From: Mycobacterium sp. 852002-50816_SCH5313054-b
GTDB lineage: Bacteria > Actinomycetota > Actinomycetes > Mycobacteriales > Mycobacteriaceae
DNA length: 38,803 nucleotides
Assembly (NCBI RefSeq): GCF_001667185.1
Contig: NZ_LZIC01000085.1
Span: forward strand, 1 to 38,803
Direction of reading: 5' to 3'
The translations under genes were made by a program, and so were the position numbers. The notes under the pieces are model-generated. The model ran no database searches and had not been told where the DNA came from. It saw only the letters and a list, made by a program, of their open reading frames with translations. This document shows, piece after piece, positions 8,047-17,313 of the stretch. Each line of letters begins with the position of its first letter. The stretch's first letter is position 1.

Positions 8047-8919
8047 GTGGCCGCGACTTCAGTAGCGACACCAGCTCGTGTCCACTTTCCGCGGGCCACC
8101 CTCATCCGATACGGGGAAGCCCCGGTCCGGGGACTGGTCGAGCTCGGGCAGATGGTCTGGTTCGCAATGGCCGCCGTCGGGCAGATCCCCTTCGCCCTGC
8201 ACCGCTACCGCAAAGAGCTGCTGCGGATGGTCGCCCAGATGGGGATGGGCAGCGGCGCGATGGCTGTCGTCGGCGGGACCGCCGCCATCGTCGGCTTCAT
8301 CACCCTGTCCGCGGGCTCACTGGTCGCCATCCAGGGCTACGCGACGCTGGGCAACATCGGCGTCGAGGCCTTCACCGGATTTCTGGCCGCGCTGGTCAAC
8401 GTCCGGTTTGTGGCGCCCGTGGCCGCCGGTCAGGCGCTGGCCGCCACGGTGGGCGCCGGCGCCACCGCCGAACTGGGGGCCATGCGCATCAGCGAGGAGA
8501 TCGACGCCTTGGAGGTGATGAGCATCCGGTCGGTCGCCTACCTGGCGTCCACCCGGGTGGTGGCGGGACTCATCGTCATCATCCCGCTGTACGGGCTGGC
8601 GATCACCCTGGCCTTCGTGTCCCAACAGGTCACCACGGTTTTCTTCTACGGGCAGTCCGCCGGCACGTACAACCACTACTTCCACACCTTCCTGCGCCTC
8701 AACGACGTGGGCTGGTCGTTCGCGGAGGTGATCCTCGTTGCGGTGGTCGTGATGACCACCCACTGCTACTACGGCTACAACGCCAGTGGCGGGCCGGTCG
8801 GCGTCGGCGAAGCGGTCGGCCGGTCGATGCGGCTGTCGTTGATCACGATCGTCGTCGTGGTGGTGCTGACGGCGATGGCGGTCTACGGAAAAAGCCCGAA
8901 CTTCAACCTCACCGTGTAG
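8047..8919 (+). CDS. yrbEB: YrbE/MlaE-family permease B of mce operon
   Basis: A 290-residue second MlaE permease. The GTG at 8047 follows the yrbEA stop by one base; the frame is also open 27 bases upstream, but that would overlap yrbEA. The N-terminal 50 residues carry an amphipathic segment (LVELGQMVWFAMAAVGQIPFAL in outline), then the membrane core and the conserved ISEEIDALEVMSIR loop. The canonical LxxPR element after this loop is changed to LASTRVVAG, as is common for the B subunit. It partners with YrbEA and the six Mce proteins to move lipids across the cell envelope. Confidence 0.93.
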   Translation: MAATSVATPARVHFPRATLIRYGEAPVRGLVELGQMVWFAMAAVGQIPFALHRYRKELLRMVAQMGMGSGAMAVVGGTAAIVGFITLSAGSLVAIQGYATLGNIGVEAFTGFLAALVNVRFVAPVAAGQALAATVGAGATAELGAMRISEEIDALEVMSIRSVAYLASTRVVAGLIVIIPLYGLAITLAFVSQQVTTVFFYGQSAGTYNHYFHTFLRLNDVGWSFAEVILVAVVVMTTHCYYGYNASGGPVGVGEAVGRSMRLSLITIVVVVVLTAMAVYGKSPNFNLTV

Positions 8920-8925
8920 CCGCCA

Positions 8926-10242
8926 ATGACAGCCCCGGCCCCGATATCCAAGGAGAACCCGCCGCGTATCCCGCCGTACAAGACGGCCGCCGCGGTGTTC
9001 TTGGTGGTCGCCTTGGTGGTGTTGGCGTTGGTGTGGCTGCAGTTCCGGGGCGAGCTCACGCCGAAGACGCCCTTGACGATGATCGCTCCCCGGTCAGGTT
9101 TGGTGATGGATCCGGGGTCGAAGGTCACCTACAACGGGGTGGAAATCGGTCGGGTGGCCAACATTTCGGAGATTCAGCGTGATGGCACACCCGCGGCCCA
9201 GTTCGTCTTGGACGTCACTCCCAAATACATCAACCTGATTCCGGCCAATGTGGAGGCCAATATCAAGGCCACCACGGTGTTCGGCAACAAGTACGTGGCG
9301 TTGACCTCACCGAAAAACCCAACGCCACAACGCATCACACCACAGCATGTGATCGACGCGAGGTCGGTGACGACGGAGTTCAACACCTTGTTTGGAACGA
9401 TCACCTCGATCGCGGAGAAGGTGGACCCGGTCAAGGTGAACTTGACGCTGGCCGCGGCCGCGCAGGCATTGGCCGGTTTGGGCGACAAGTTCGGGCAGTC
9501 GATCGTCAACGCCAACGCCATCCTCGACGACATCAATCCGCAGATGCCGCAGCTCCGACACGACATTGCGCGGCTGGCGGCCCTGGGCGACACCTACACC
9601 AAAGCAGCACCGGACCTGTTGGACTCCCTCAACAACGCCGTGATCACGGCGCGCACGCTGCACCGGCAGGAAGCCGACCTCGATGCCGCGCTGTTGGCCG
9701 CGGCCGGGTTGGGTAACACGGGGGAAGACATCTTCCGGCGCGGCGGCCCCTACCTGCAGCGGGGAACCGCCGATCTGGTTCCCACCGCCCAACTGCTCGA
9801 CACCTATAGCCCCGAAATCTTCTGCACCATCCGCAATTACTACGACGAAGAACCCGCGGCCTACGCGACGACGGGCGGCGGTAACGGTTATGCGCTGAGA
9901 ACCATGACCGAGCTGACGTCGGGATTGGGCGGCATCCTGTCGCTGCCGGGGCTGGCCGGCACGGTGGCCACGATGGGCCTGCTCGGCCTGGCCGGACTGG
10001 TGGGCGGGGCGCCGAATCCCTATGTGTTTCCGGACAACCTGCCGCGCGTGAACGCTCGCGGCGGGCCGGGCGGCGCGCCGGGTTGCTGGCAGGGCATCAC
10101 CCACGACCTGTGGCCGGCGCCCGAATTGGTCGTGGACACCGGCGCCAGTCTGGCGCCGTACAACCACCTGGACACCGGCTCGCCGTACGCCATCGAGTAC
10201 GTGTGGGGCCGCCAAGTAGGGGACAACACGATCAACCCATGA
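8926..10242 (+). CDS. mceA: MCE-family protein MceA
   Basis: A 438-residue Mce protein. The N-terminus is cytoplasmic and proline-rich (to about residue 18), a membrane anchor spans about 19-40 (AAAVFLVVALVVLALVW), and the MCE/MlaD beta-barrel domain follows (about 45-125), including MDPGSKVTYNGVEIGRV. A long helical region (about 140-290) would form the tunnel of the hexameric needle, and the C-terminal part is Gly-rich with a hydrophobic GLLGLAGLVGG segment before a Pro/Asp tail. Six different Mce subunits, A to F, assemble into one heterohexamer that carries lipids between the membranes. It ends in an ATGA overlap with mceB. Confidence 0.93.
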   Translation: MTAPAPISKENPPRIPPYKTAAAVFLVVALVVLALVWLQFRGELTPKTPLTMIAPRSGLVMDPGSKVTYNGVEIGRVANISEIQRDGTPAAQFVLDVTPKYINLIPANVEANIKATTVFGNKYVALTSPKNPTPQRITPQHVIDARSVTTEFNTLFGTITSIAEKVDPVKVNLTLAAAAQALAGLGDKFGQSIVNANAILDDINPQMPQLRHDIARLAALGDTYTKAAPDLLDSLNNAVITARTLHRQEADLDAALLAAAGLGNTGEDIFRRGGPYLQRGTADLVPTAQLLDTYSPEIFCTIRNYYDEEPAAYATTGGGNGYALRTMTELTSGLGGILSLPGLAGTVATMGLLGLAGLVGGAPNPYVFPDNLPRVNARGGPGGAPGCWQGITHDLWPAPELVVDTGASLAPYNHLDTGSPYAIEYVWGRQVGDNTINP

Positions 10243-11279
10243 AGCTCACCGGCTCCGCTATCAAACTCGGCATCGTCTCGCTGGTGCTGCTGCTCATCAC
10301 CGTGTCGATCGTCGTCGTGTTCGCTCAGATGCGCTTCAACAGCACCAACAGCTATTCCGCCGAGTTCAACAATGCCAGCGGGCTGAAAAACGGCCAGTTC
10401 GTTCGCGCCTCCGGGGTGGAGGTCGGCAAGGTCAAGGCGGTGCAACTGGTCGACGGGGGCCGGAAGGCGGTGGTGAAGTTCGACGTCGACCGCTCGATAA
10501 CGCTCTATCAGTCGACGACCGCGCAGATCCGCTATCTCAACCTGTTCGCCGACCGCTACCTGGAACTCAAACGCGGCGAGGGCGAAGGCACCGACCGGGT
10601 CCTGCCGCCGGGTGGCTTCATCCCGATGTCTCGCACCTCGCCGGCGCTGGATCTCGACGCCCTGATCGGTGGTTTCAAGCCGCTGTTCCGGGCGCTGGAT
10701 CCGGAGAAGGTCAACACCATCGCGTCGGCGCTCATCACCGTGTTTCAAGGTCAGGGCGGCACCATCAACGACATCCTCGACCAGACCGCGCAACTGACCG
10801 CGCACATCGCCGAACGCGACCAGGCGATCGGCGAGGTGGTCAAGAACCTGAACATCGTGCTAGACACCACGGTTCGGCATCGCAAGGAATTCGACCAGAC
10901 CGTCGACAACTTCGAGAAATTGATCATCGGACTGCAAAACCACGCCGACCCGTTGGCCGCCGGCACCGCGCACATCAGCAATGCCGCGGGAACGGTGGCC
11001 GACCTGCTGGCGGACAACCGCGCCCTGCTGCACAAGGCGATCAACTACCTGCAGGCCCTCCAGCAGCCGCTCGTCGATCAAAAGGATCAACTCAGCGATC
11101 TGATCCACAAGACGCCGACCGCGCTCAACCTGATCGGGCGCAGCATCGGGCTCTACGGAGACTGGGTGAACTTCTACCTCTGCGACCTCACGATCAAGTG
11201 GAACGGGCTGCAGGCCGGCGGCCCGGTCCGCACGGTCCGGATCTGGCAACAGCCCACCGGTAGGTGCACGCCGCAATGA
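10239..11279 (+). CDS. mceB: MCE-family protein MceB
   Basis: A 346-residue Mce protein beginning at ATG 10239, overlapping the mceA stop by four bases. A single N-terminal anchor (LGIVSLVLLLITVSIVVVF, about residues 9-28) precedes the MCE domain with the signature ASGVEVGKVKAVQL. The helical tunnel region follows, with repeated coiled-coil-like stretches (TAQLTAHIAERDQAIGEVV). It lacks the long Pro-rich tail seen in C and D, which is normal for MceB. Confidence 0.93.
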   Translation: MKLTGSAIKLGIVSLVLLLITVSIVVVFAQMRFNSTNSYSAEFNNASGLKNGQFVRASGVEVGKVKAVQLVDGGRKAVVKFDVDRSITLYQSTTAQIRYLNLFADRYLELKRGEGEGTDRVLPPGGFIPMSRTSPALDLDALIGGFKPLFRALDPEKVNTIASALITVFQGQGGTINDILDQTAQLTAHIAERDQAIGEVVKNLNIVLDTTVRHRKEFDQTVDNFEKLIIGLQNHADPLAAGTAHISNAAGTVADLLADNRALLHKAINYLQALQQPLVDQKDQLSDLIHKTPTALNLIGRSIGLYGDWVNFYLCDLTIKWNGLQAGGPVRTVRIWQQPTGRCTPQ

Positions 11280-12835
11280 GAACCCTGACGGAATTCAACC
11301 GCAGCCGTGTCGGGCTGATGGGAATCACCGTGCTGGTGATCGCGGTCGTCGTCGGCCAAAGCTTCACCAGCGTCCCGATGCTGTTTGCCACTCCGAGCTA
11401 CTACGGGCAGTTCACCGACACCGGCCAACTCAACAAGGGCGACAAGGTGCGCATCTCCGGCGTGAACGTCGGCAAGGTGGAGGGGCTTGACATCGACGGC
11501 GACCACGTCCTCATCAAGTTTTCCATCGGCCCCAACACCATCGGCACCGAAAGTCGGCTCGCGATCAAGACCGATACCATCCTGGGCAAGAAGGTGCTCG
11601 AGATCGAGCCGCGGGGAACCCAGACGTTGCGGCCGAGGGGCATTTTGCCACTGGGCCAAAGCACCACCCCGTATCAGCTCTACGACGCGAACTTCGACAT
11701 CACCAAGGCCGCCGCGGGCTGGGACATCGACACCGTCAAGCGTTCGCTGAACGTCTTGTCGCAGACCGTCGACCAGACCTACCCGCACCTGAGCGCCACC
11801 CTCGACGGGGTGGCCAAATTCTCCGACACCATCGGCAAACGCGACGAGCAGATCAAACACCTGCTCGCCCAGGCCCATCAGGTTGCCAGCGTGCTCGGTG
11901 ACCGCAGCGAACAGATCAACCGGCTCTTGGTCAACGCGAAGACGTTGCTGGCCGCGTTCAACGAACGCGCGCGCGCCATTTCCGCTCTGCTGCAGAACAT
12001 CTCCGCCTTCTCGGCCCAGGTGCAGGGGTTCATCAACGACAACCCGAACCTCAATCCGGTGCTGGAGCAGTTACGCACCATCAGCGACGTGCTGGTGGCG
12101 CGCAAAGACGACCTGGCTCAAACCCTCACGTACGTAAGCAAATTCGCCGCGTCGCTCGGTGAATCCGTCGCGTCGGGACCCTACTTCAAGATCGTCCTTT
12201 CCAACCTGCTGCCGTACTGGATCCTGCAGCCGTTCGTCGACGCCGCCTTCAAGAAGCGCGGTCTCGACCCGGAGGACTTCTGGCGCAGCGCCGGGCTGCC
12301 CGAGTTCCGCTGGCCCGACCCCAACGGGACCCGGTTCCCCAACGGTGCGCCGCCGCCCGCTCCCCCGGTGCTGGAAGGCACGCCGGATCACCCCGGTCCG
12401 GCCGTCCCGCCGGGCACGGCGTGTTCGTACACCCCGCCCCCCGGCGCGGCGCCCCGGCCGTGGAACCCGTTGCCGTGCGCGGGCATAGACATCGGCCCGT
12501 TCGGCGGCAGCTTCCCGGCGCCGATCGACGTCCAGGCGTCCCCGCCGAACCCGAACGGCCTACCACTTACCCCCGGGATCGCGATCGCCGGGCGGCCGGG
12601 CGCACCGCCCCCGGAGGTGCCGGGCACACCGGTGCCGCTGCCCACGCAGGCGCCACCCGGCGCGCGCACCGAGAACCTGCAACCACCCGGCCCTGTCCCA
12701 CCGCCGTCGGCATTCGCGCCTGGGCTGCCACCGGGGCCACCCGCGCCGCCGGGGCCCGGCCAGCAGCTGCCGGCACCGTTCATCAACCCCGGCGGCACGG
12801 GAGGTAGCGGCGCAGCGGGAGGTAGCCAGAATTGA
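11276..12835 (+). CDS. mceC: MCE-family protein MceC with proline-rich tail
   Basis: A 519-residue Mce protein starting at ATG 11276 in an ATGA overlap with mceB. N-terminal anchor about residues 15-35 (MGITVLVIAVVVGQSF), MCE domain with ISGVNVGKVEGLDI, helical tunnel to about 330, then about 160 residues very rich in proline and glycine (from roughly residue 355 to the end). The tail contains a pair of cysteines (ACSYT, LPCAG) that may form a disulfide outside the membrane. Long Pro-rich tails on the C and D subunits are a known feature of the family, possibly spanning the cell wall. Confidence 0.93.
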   Translation: MRTLTEFNRSRVGLMGITVLVIAVVVGQSFTSVPMLFATPSYYGQFTDTGQLNKGDKVRISGVNVGKVEGLDIDGDHVLIKFSIGPNTIGTESRLAIKTDTILGKKVLEIEPRGTQTLRPRGILPLGQSTTPYQLYDANFDITKAAAGWDIDTVKRSLNVLSQTVDQTYPHLSATLDGVAKFSDTIGKRDEQIKHLLAQAHQVASVLGDRSEQINRLLVNAKTLLAAFNERARAISALLQNISAFSAQVQGFINDNPNLNPVLEQLRTISDVLVARKDDLAQTLTYVSKFAASLGESVASGPYFKIVLSNLLPYWILQPFVDAAFKKRGLDPEDFWRSAGLPEFRWPDPNGTRFPNGAPPPAPPVLEGTPDHPGPAVPPGTACSYTPPPGAAPRPWNPLPCAGIDIGPFGGSFPAPIDVQASPPNPNGLPLTPGIAIAGRPGAPPPEVPGTPVPLPTQAPPGARTENLQPPGPVPPPSAFAPGLPPGPPAPPGPGQQLPAPFINPGGTGGSGAAGGSQN

Positions 12836-14394
12836 GCACCGCCTTTAGTTTTCGCGGCCTGCGGTCCCGGCGAGTCATCGGGGCGGTGATCGTGGCGCTG
12901 GCCCTGCTCGCGGGGTTCGTCGGGTTGCGGCTGTACGACGAATTCAGCACCAACACCGTGGTCGCCTACTTCCCTTCGGCGAACGCGCTCTATGCCGGGG
13001 ACAAGGTCCAGATCATGGGCGTTCGCGTGGGTTCGGTCGACAAGATCGAGCCGGCCGGCGACAAGATGAAGGTGACGTTTCACTACGACAACAAGTACAA
13101 GGTCCCCGCCAACGCGTCCGCCGTGATCGTGAACCCAACCCTGGTGGCGTCGCGCAACATTCAGTTGGAGCCGCCCTACAGAGGTGGTCCGGTGATGGCC
13201 GACAACGCGGTGATTCCCATCGAGCGCACGCAGGTGCCGACGGAGTGGGACCAACTGCGCGAAAGCGTCGCCAACGTCATCGACAAACTCGGACCGACTC
13301 CCGAGCAGCCGAAGGGCCCGTTCGGTGAGGCCATCGAGTCGTTCGCGGACGGGCTGGCCGGCAAAGGCGAGCAGATCAACACCACGCTGAACAGCCTGTC
13401 GCAGGCGTTGACCGCGCTCAACGAGGGTCGCGGCGACTTCTTCGCGGTGGTGCGCAGCCTGGCGCAGTTCGTCAACGCCCTGCACAAAGACGACCGGCAG
13501 TTCGTCGCGCTGAACACCAACCTGGCCCAGTTCACCGACGAATTGACGGGGTCCGACCATGACCTCGCCAATGCGCTACAGCAGTTCGACAGCCTGCTGT
13601 CCACCCTGCGCCCGTTCCTGGACAAGAACCGGGAGGTGTTCGCGCACGACGTCGACAACCTCGCCAACCTGACCACCACGTTGGTCCAACCCGATCCGCT
13701 GAACGGTTTGGAGACCGCGCTGCACGTGCTGCCGACGCTGGAGACGAACCTCAGCCAGATTTACCACCCGGCGCACGGCGCGGTCATGTCCATTCCGGCG
13801 ATCCCGAACTTCGCGAATCCAATGCAGTTCGTCTGCAGCATGATTCAAGCGGGCAGCCGGCTCGGGTACCAAGACTCGGCCGAATTGTGTGCCCAGTACC
13901 TCGCGCCGGTTCTCGACTCGATCAAGTTCAACTACCTGCCGTTCGGACTGAACCTGTTTACCCCCGCCGAGACGCTGCCGAAGGAAGTCGCCTACTCCGA
14001 GCCCCGGCTGCAGCCGCCGAACGGGTACAAGGACACCACCGTGCCCGGGATCTGGGTGCCCGACACTCCGTTGTCCCATCGCAATACCCAGCCCGGCTGG
14101 GTCGTCGCGCCGGGCATGCAGGGCACCCAGGTGGGACCGATCACGGGCGGCCTGTTGACCCCCGACTCGCTGGCCGAATTGATGGGCGGCCCGGACACCG
14201 CACCCCCGCCGTCGGGGCTCCAGACGCCGCCGGGGCCGCCGAACGCCTACGACGAGAACCCGGTGTTGCCGCCGATCGGCGTGCAGGCCCCGCAGGTGCC
14301 GATCCCGCCGCCGCCCCCGGCGCCGGGCGTGGTCCCCGGGCCCGTCGCCCCGACTCCCGCGCAGTCGGCCGCCTCGACGGGAGCCGGATCATGA
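12832..14394 (+). CDS. mceD: MCE-family protein MceD with proline-rich tail
   Basis: A 520-residue Mce protein. The start is TTG at 12832 in a TTGA overlap with the mceC stop; GGGAGGT about 10 bases upstream supports it. The order is anchor about residues 12-32 (VIGAVIVALALLAGFVGL), MCE domain with IMGVRVGSVDKIE, helical tunnel, then a C-terminal tail from about residue 430 dominated by Pro and Gly. The rare start codon probably makes its translation dependent on ribosomes finishing mceC, which would keep subunit ratios even. Confidence 0.92.
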   Translation: MSTAFSFRGLRSRRVIGAVIVALALLAGFVGLRLYDEFSTNTVVAYFPSANALYAGDKVQIMGVRVGSVDKIEPAGDKMKVTFHYDNKYKVPANASAVIVNPTLVASRNIQLEPPYRGGPVMADNAVIPIERTQVPTEWDQLRESVANVIDKLGPTPEQPKGPFGEAIESFADGLAGKGEQINTTLNSLSQALTALNEGRGDFFAVVRSLAQFVNALHKDDRQFVALNTNLAQFTDELTGSDHDLANALQQFDSLLSTLRPFLDKNREVFAHDVDNLANLTTTLVQPDPLNGLETALHVLPTLETNLSQIYHPAHGAVMSIPAIPNFANPMQFVCSMIQAGSRLGYQDSAELCAQYLAPVLDSIKFNYLPFGLNLFTPAETLPKEVAYSEPRLQPPNGYKDTTVPGIWVPDTPLSHRNTQPGWVVAPGMQGTQVGPITGGLLTPDSLAELMGGPDTAPPPSGLQTPPGPPNAYDENPVLPPIGVQAPQVPIPPPPPAPGVVPGPVAPTPAQSAASTGAGS

Positions 14395-15560
14395 TGCGCG
14401 CCTTGGTCATTCGGTTCCGGTACCGGGCGCGGCAGGGACTGGTGCTCCTGGCTGCCGTCGTGACACTGACATCGTGCGCGAAGTGGCACGGGATCGCGAA
14501 CGTGCCGATGCCCGGCGGCCCGGGCAGCGGGCCCGGCAACTACACGGTCTACGTGCAGATACCCGACACGCTGGCCCTGAACGACAACAGCCGGGTGCGG
14601 GTGGCCGACGTGTTCGTCGGCACCGTGCGCGCGATCAGCCTGAAGAACTGGATAGCGACGGTGACGCTACGTCTGGACAAGGGCGTCAAGTTACCCAGGA
14701 ACGCGACCGCCAAAATCGGGCAGACCAGCCTGCTGGGATCTCAACACATCGAGCTGGCCGCGCCCCCCAATCCGTCCCCGCAGCCGCTGAGGGACGGCGA
14801 CACCATCCCGCTGAGCAACGCGTCGGCTTATCCCACGACGGAGCAGACGCTGGCCAGCCTCGCCATGATCTTGCGCGGGGGCGGCATCCCCAACCTCGAA
14901 GTGCTGCAGAACGAGGTCTACAACATCGTCAACGGGCGGGCCGACCAGATCCGCGCCTTCCTCGGCAAACTGGACACCTTCACCGCCAGACTCGACGAGC
15001 AGCGCACCGACATCACCCGGGCCATCGACTCCACCAACCGGCTGTTGGCGTACGTGGGCCCCCGCTCGGACGTTCTGGATCGGGTCCTCACCGAATTTCC
15101 GCCGCTGCTCAAGCATTTCGCCGACAAGCAAAGCCTGCTGATCAACGCCGTTGACGCAACGGGACGGCTCAGCCAGGTAGCGGACCAATACCTGTCCGCC
15201 TCGCGGAGCGACCTCCACGAAAACCTGCTGGCGCTGCAGTGCCCGTTGCGGGAACTCGGCCGTTCCGCGCCATATCTGATCCGGGCACTCAAGCTGATCC
15301 TCGTCCGGCCGTTCGACATCGACGCCGTGCCGAAGGCGTTCCGCGGCGACTACTTCAACCTGTCGCTGACGCTCGACCTGACCATGAGCTCCGTCGACAA
15401 CGCGATCCTCACCGGGACGGGATTCTCCGGAGCGCTGCGCGCGCTCGAGCAGTCGTGGGGTCGCGACCCCGAAACGATGATCCCCGACGTCCGGTACACG
15501 CCGAACCCCAACGACGCCCCCGGTGGCCCGCTGGTGGAAAGGGCGGATCGGCAATGCTGA
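14391..15560 (+). CDS. mceE: MCE-family lipoprotein MceE
   Basis: A 389-residue Mce protein carrying a lipoprotein signal: a basic N-terminus, a hydrophobic run and a lipobox LTSC with the lipidated Cys29. MceE is the lipoprotein (LprK-type) member in other mce operons. The MCE domain includes VADVFVGTVRAISL, and the tunnel helices extend to about residue 300. Two start codons stand in tandem (ATGATG at 14391), overlapping the mceD stop. Lipidation would tether one side of the hexamer to the membrane. Confidence 0.93.
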   Translation: MMRALVIRFRYRARQGLVLLAAVVTLTSCAKWHGIANVPMPGGPGSGPGNYTVYVQIPDTLALNDNSRVRVADVFVGTVRAISLKNWIATVTLRLDKGVKLPRNATAKIGQTSLLGSQHIELAAPPNPSPQPLRDGDTIPLSNASAYPTTEQTLASLAMILRGGGIPNLEVLQNEVYNIVNGRADQIRAFLGKLDTFTARLDEQRTDITRAIDSTNRLLAYVGPRSDVLDRVLTEFPPLLKHFADKQSLLINAVDATGRLSQVADQYLSASRSDLHENLLALQCPLRELGRSAPYLIRALKLILVRPFDIDAVPKAFRGDYFNLSLTLDLTMSSVDNAILTGTGFSGALRALEQSWGRDPETMIPDVRYTPNPNDAPGGPLVERADRQC

Positions 15561-17104
15561 CCCCCTTCATCAAGCGTCAGCTGATCATGTTCGCCATCCT
15601 GTCCGCGGTCACGGCGGTGGTGCTGGGCGGCTACTACCTGCAAATTCCCACTGCGGCCGGGATCGGCCAGTACACGCTCAACGCGGACCTGCCCGCATCG
15701 GGCGGCCTGTACGAGACGGCGAACGTGGCTTATCGCGGTGAAACCATCGGCAAGGTCACGGCGGTCGACCCGACCGAGACGGGCGCGCGAGTGACCATGC
15801 GCATCGCCGACCGCTACAAGATCCCGATTGACGCGTCGGCCAACGTGCATTCGGTGTCGGCGGTCGGCGAGCAGTATCTGGACCTGGTGTCGAACGGGAA
15901 CCCGGGCAAGTACTTCGCGCCCGGACAGACCATCACCCGCGGCACCGTGCCCACCGAGATCGGGCCGGCGGTGGATGCCGCCAACCGCGGGCTGGCCGCG
16001 CTGCCCAAGGAGAAGATCTCCGCGCTGCTCGACGAAACAGCCCAAGCTGTAGGTGGATTGGGCCCCGCCTTGCAGCGCCTGGTCGATGCGACGCAGGCGA
16101 TCGCCGGCGACTTCAAGACCAACATCTCCGACATCAACGACATCATCCAAAATTCCGGGCCGATCATCGACAGCCAGGTCGAGTCGGGTGACTCGATTCA
16201 GAGCTGGTCCCATAACCTCGACGTCCTGGCCGCGCAGAGCGCGGGAAACGACCAGCACCTGCGCAGCATCCTGACGCAGGGCGCGCCGACCGCCGATCAG
16301 GTAAACGCGGTGTTCGGCGACGTCCGCGAATCGCTGCCGCAGACGCTGGCCAATCTCGAGATCGTGCTGGACTTGCTCAAGCGCTACCACAAAGGCGTCG
16401 AGCAACTGCTGGTCGCCTACCCGCAGGGCGCCTCGGAAGGCCAGACGGTGACGACGCCCTTCCCGGGCTACGCGTCGCTCGGCACCTCGCTGACGATCAA
16501 CCAGCCGCCGCCGTGTCTGACCGGTTTTCTCCCGGCAGCCGAGTGGCGGTCTCCGGCGGATACCAGCCTGGTGCCGATGCCGTCCGGAACCTATTGCAAG
16601 ATCCCGCAAGACGCTCCGGCCAACGCCGTGCGCGGGGCACGCAACCTGCCGTGTGTCGACGTCCCCGGCAAACGTGCCGCGACGCCCCGGGAGTGCCGCG
16701 ACCCCAACCCGTACGTTCCGGCGGGCACCAACCCGTGGTACGGCGACCCCAACCAGATCCTGACCTGCCCGGCCCCCGCCGCGCGCTGCGACCAACCAGT
16801 GAAACCGGGCCAGGTGATACAGGCGCCGTCGGTCAACAACGGGCTCAACCCGGCGCCTTCCGACCGGGTCGCGGGCACACCGCCTCCCGTCAGCGATGTG
16901 TTGCAGCGGCCGGGATCGGGGACGGTCCAGTGCAATGGGCAGCAGCCCAACCCCTGCGTCTACACGCCGGGCGGCCCTCCCGCCGCCGTTTACAACCCCC
17001 AGAGCGGCGCGCTGGTCGGGCCCGACGGCGTCAAGTACGCGGTCGAAAATTCGACCAAAACAGGCGACGACGGGTGGAAGGACATGCTGACGCCGACGCG
17101 CTGA
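15554..17104 (+). CDS. mceF: MCE-family protein MceF
   Basis: A 516-residue Mce protein starting at ATG 15554, seven bases inside mceE. N-terminal anchor about residues 10-28 (IMFAILSAVTAVVLGGYYL), MCE domain with VAYRGETIGKVTAV, helical tunnel to about 300, then a long extracytoplasmic tail rich in Pro, Asn and Cys (CLTGF, YCKIP, LPCVD, ECRDP, LTCPAP, RCDQP, VQCNG, NPCVYT) that probably contains several disulfides. It is the last gene of the operon; no mce-associated (mas) genes follow, unlike mce1 or mce4 of M. tuberculosis. Confidence 0.93.
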   Translation: MLTPFIKRQLIMFAILSAVTAVVLGGYYLQIPTAAGIGQYTLNADLPASGGLYETANVAYRGETIGKVTAVDPTETGARVTMRIADRYKIPIDASANVHSVSAVGEQYLDLVSNGNPGKYFAPGQTITRGTVPTEIGPAVDAANRGLAALPKEKISALLDETAQAVGGLGPALQRLVDATQAIAGDFKTNISDINDIIQNSGPIIDSQVESGDSIQSWSHNLDVLAAQSAGNDQHLRSILTQGAPTADQVNAVFGDVRESLPQTLANLEIVLDLLKRYHKGVEQLLVAYPQGASEGQTVTTPFPGYASLGTSLTINQPPPCLTGFLPAAEWRSPADTSLVPMPSGTYCKIPQDAPANAVRGARNLPCVDVPGKRAATPRECRDPNPYVPAGTNPWYGDPNQILTCPAPAARCDQPVKPGQVIQAPSVNNGLNPAPSDRVAGTPPPVSDVLQRPGSGTVQCNGQQPNPCVYTPGGPPAAVYNPQSGALVGPDGVKYAVENSTKTGDDGWKDMLTPTR

Positions 17105-17227
17105 TTAGCGTCGTGTTCAATCCCGTTGATCTACAGCGCTTTTCACAACCTTCCCGGCCCTCGACGATGCGAGCCTTGCGGCCCCTCGGGCGATCCCGGC
17201 CGGCCGCCCCGCACGCCCGCCCAAAGT

Positions 17228-17258
17228 TTGACACTGACCGCACGTACAGTCATATACT
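17228..17258 (+). promoter_or_regulatory. Promoter with palindrome upstream of the triple-Phd gene
   Basis: A perfect TTGACA (17228-17233) and a TATACT (17253-17258, 19-base spacer) or CATATA (17251-17256, 17-base spacer) form a promoter. The spacer is occupied by TGACCGCACGTACAGTCA (17235-17252), which matches its own reverse complement at 14 of 18 positions. The layout, a palindrome directly after the -35, is the same as at the mce promoter. The rest of 17105-17227 holds no clear terminator for the mce operon. Confidence 0.5.
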
Positions 17259-17261
17259 TGA

Positions 17262-17312
17262 ATGATCGGGTGTCCCGCCGCGGCCGCCGGTGACCTAGCC
17301 AGATCGGAGTGA
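17262..17312 (+). other. Candidate 16-residue leader ORF before the triple-Phd gene
   Basis: ATG at 17262 falls within a few bases of the expected transcription start, so it could be read leaderless. The frame is 16 codons long and stops at TGA 17310-17312, one base before the downstream ATG (TGACATG). The GGAG that would serve the downstream gene lies inside this frame, so translation could be coupled. It may be chance. Confidence 0.2.
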
Positions 17313-17313
17313 C

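Noticed and set aside
12388..13560. 390-codon minus-strand frame across mceC-mceD
   Set aside because: The repeats of Gly and Pro come from the reverse complement of the Pro-rich MceC tail.
15350..16795. 481-codon minus-strand frame inside mceE-mceF
   Set aside because: The opposite strand encodes clear Mce domains, and this frame has shadow-type composition.
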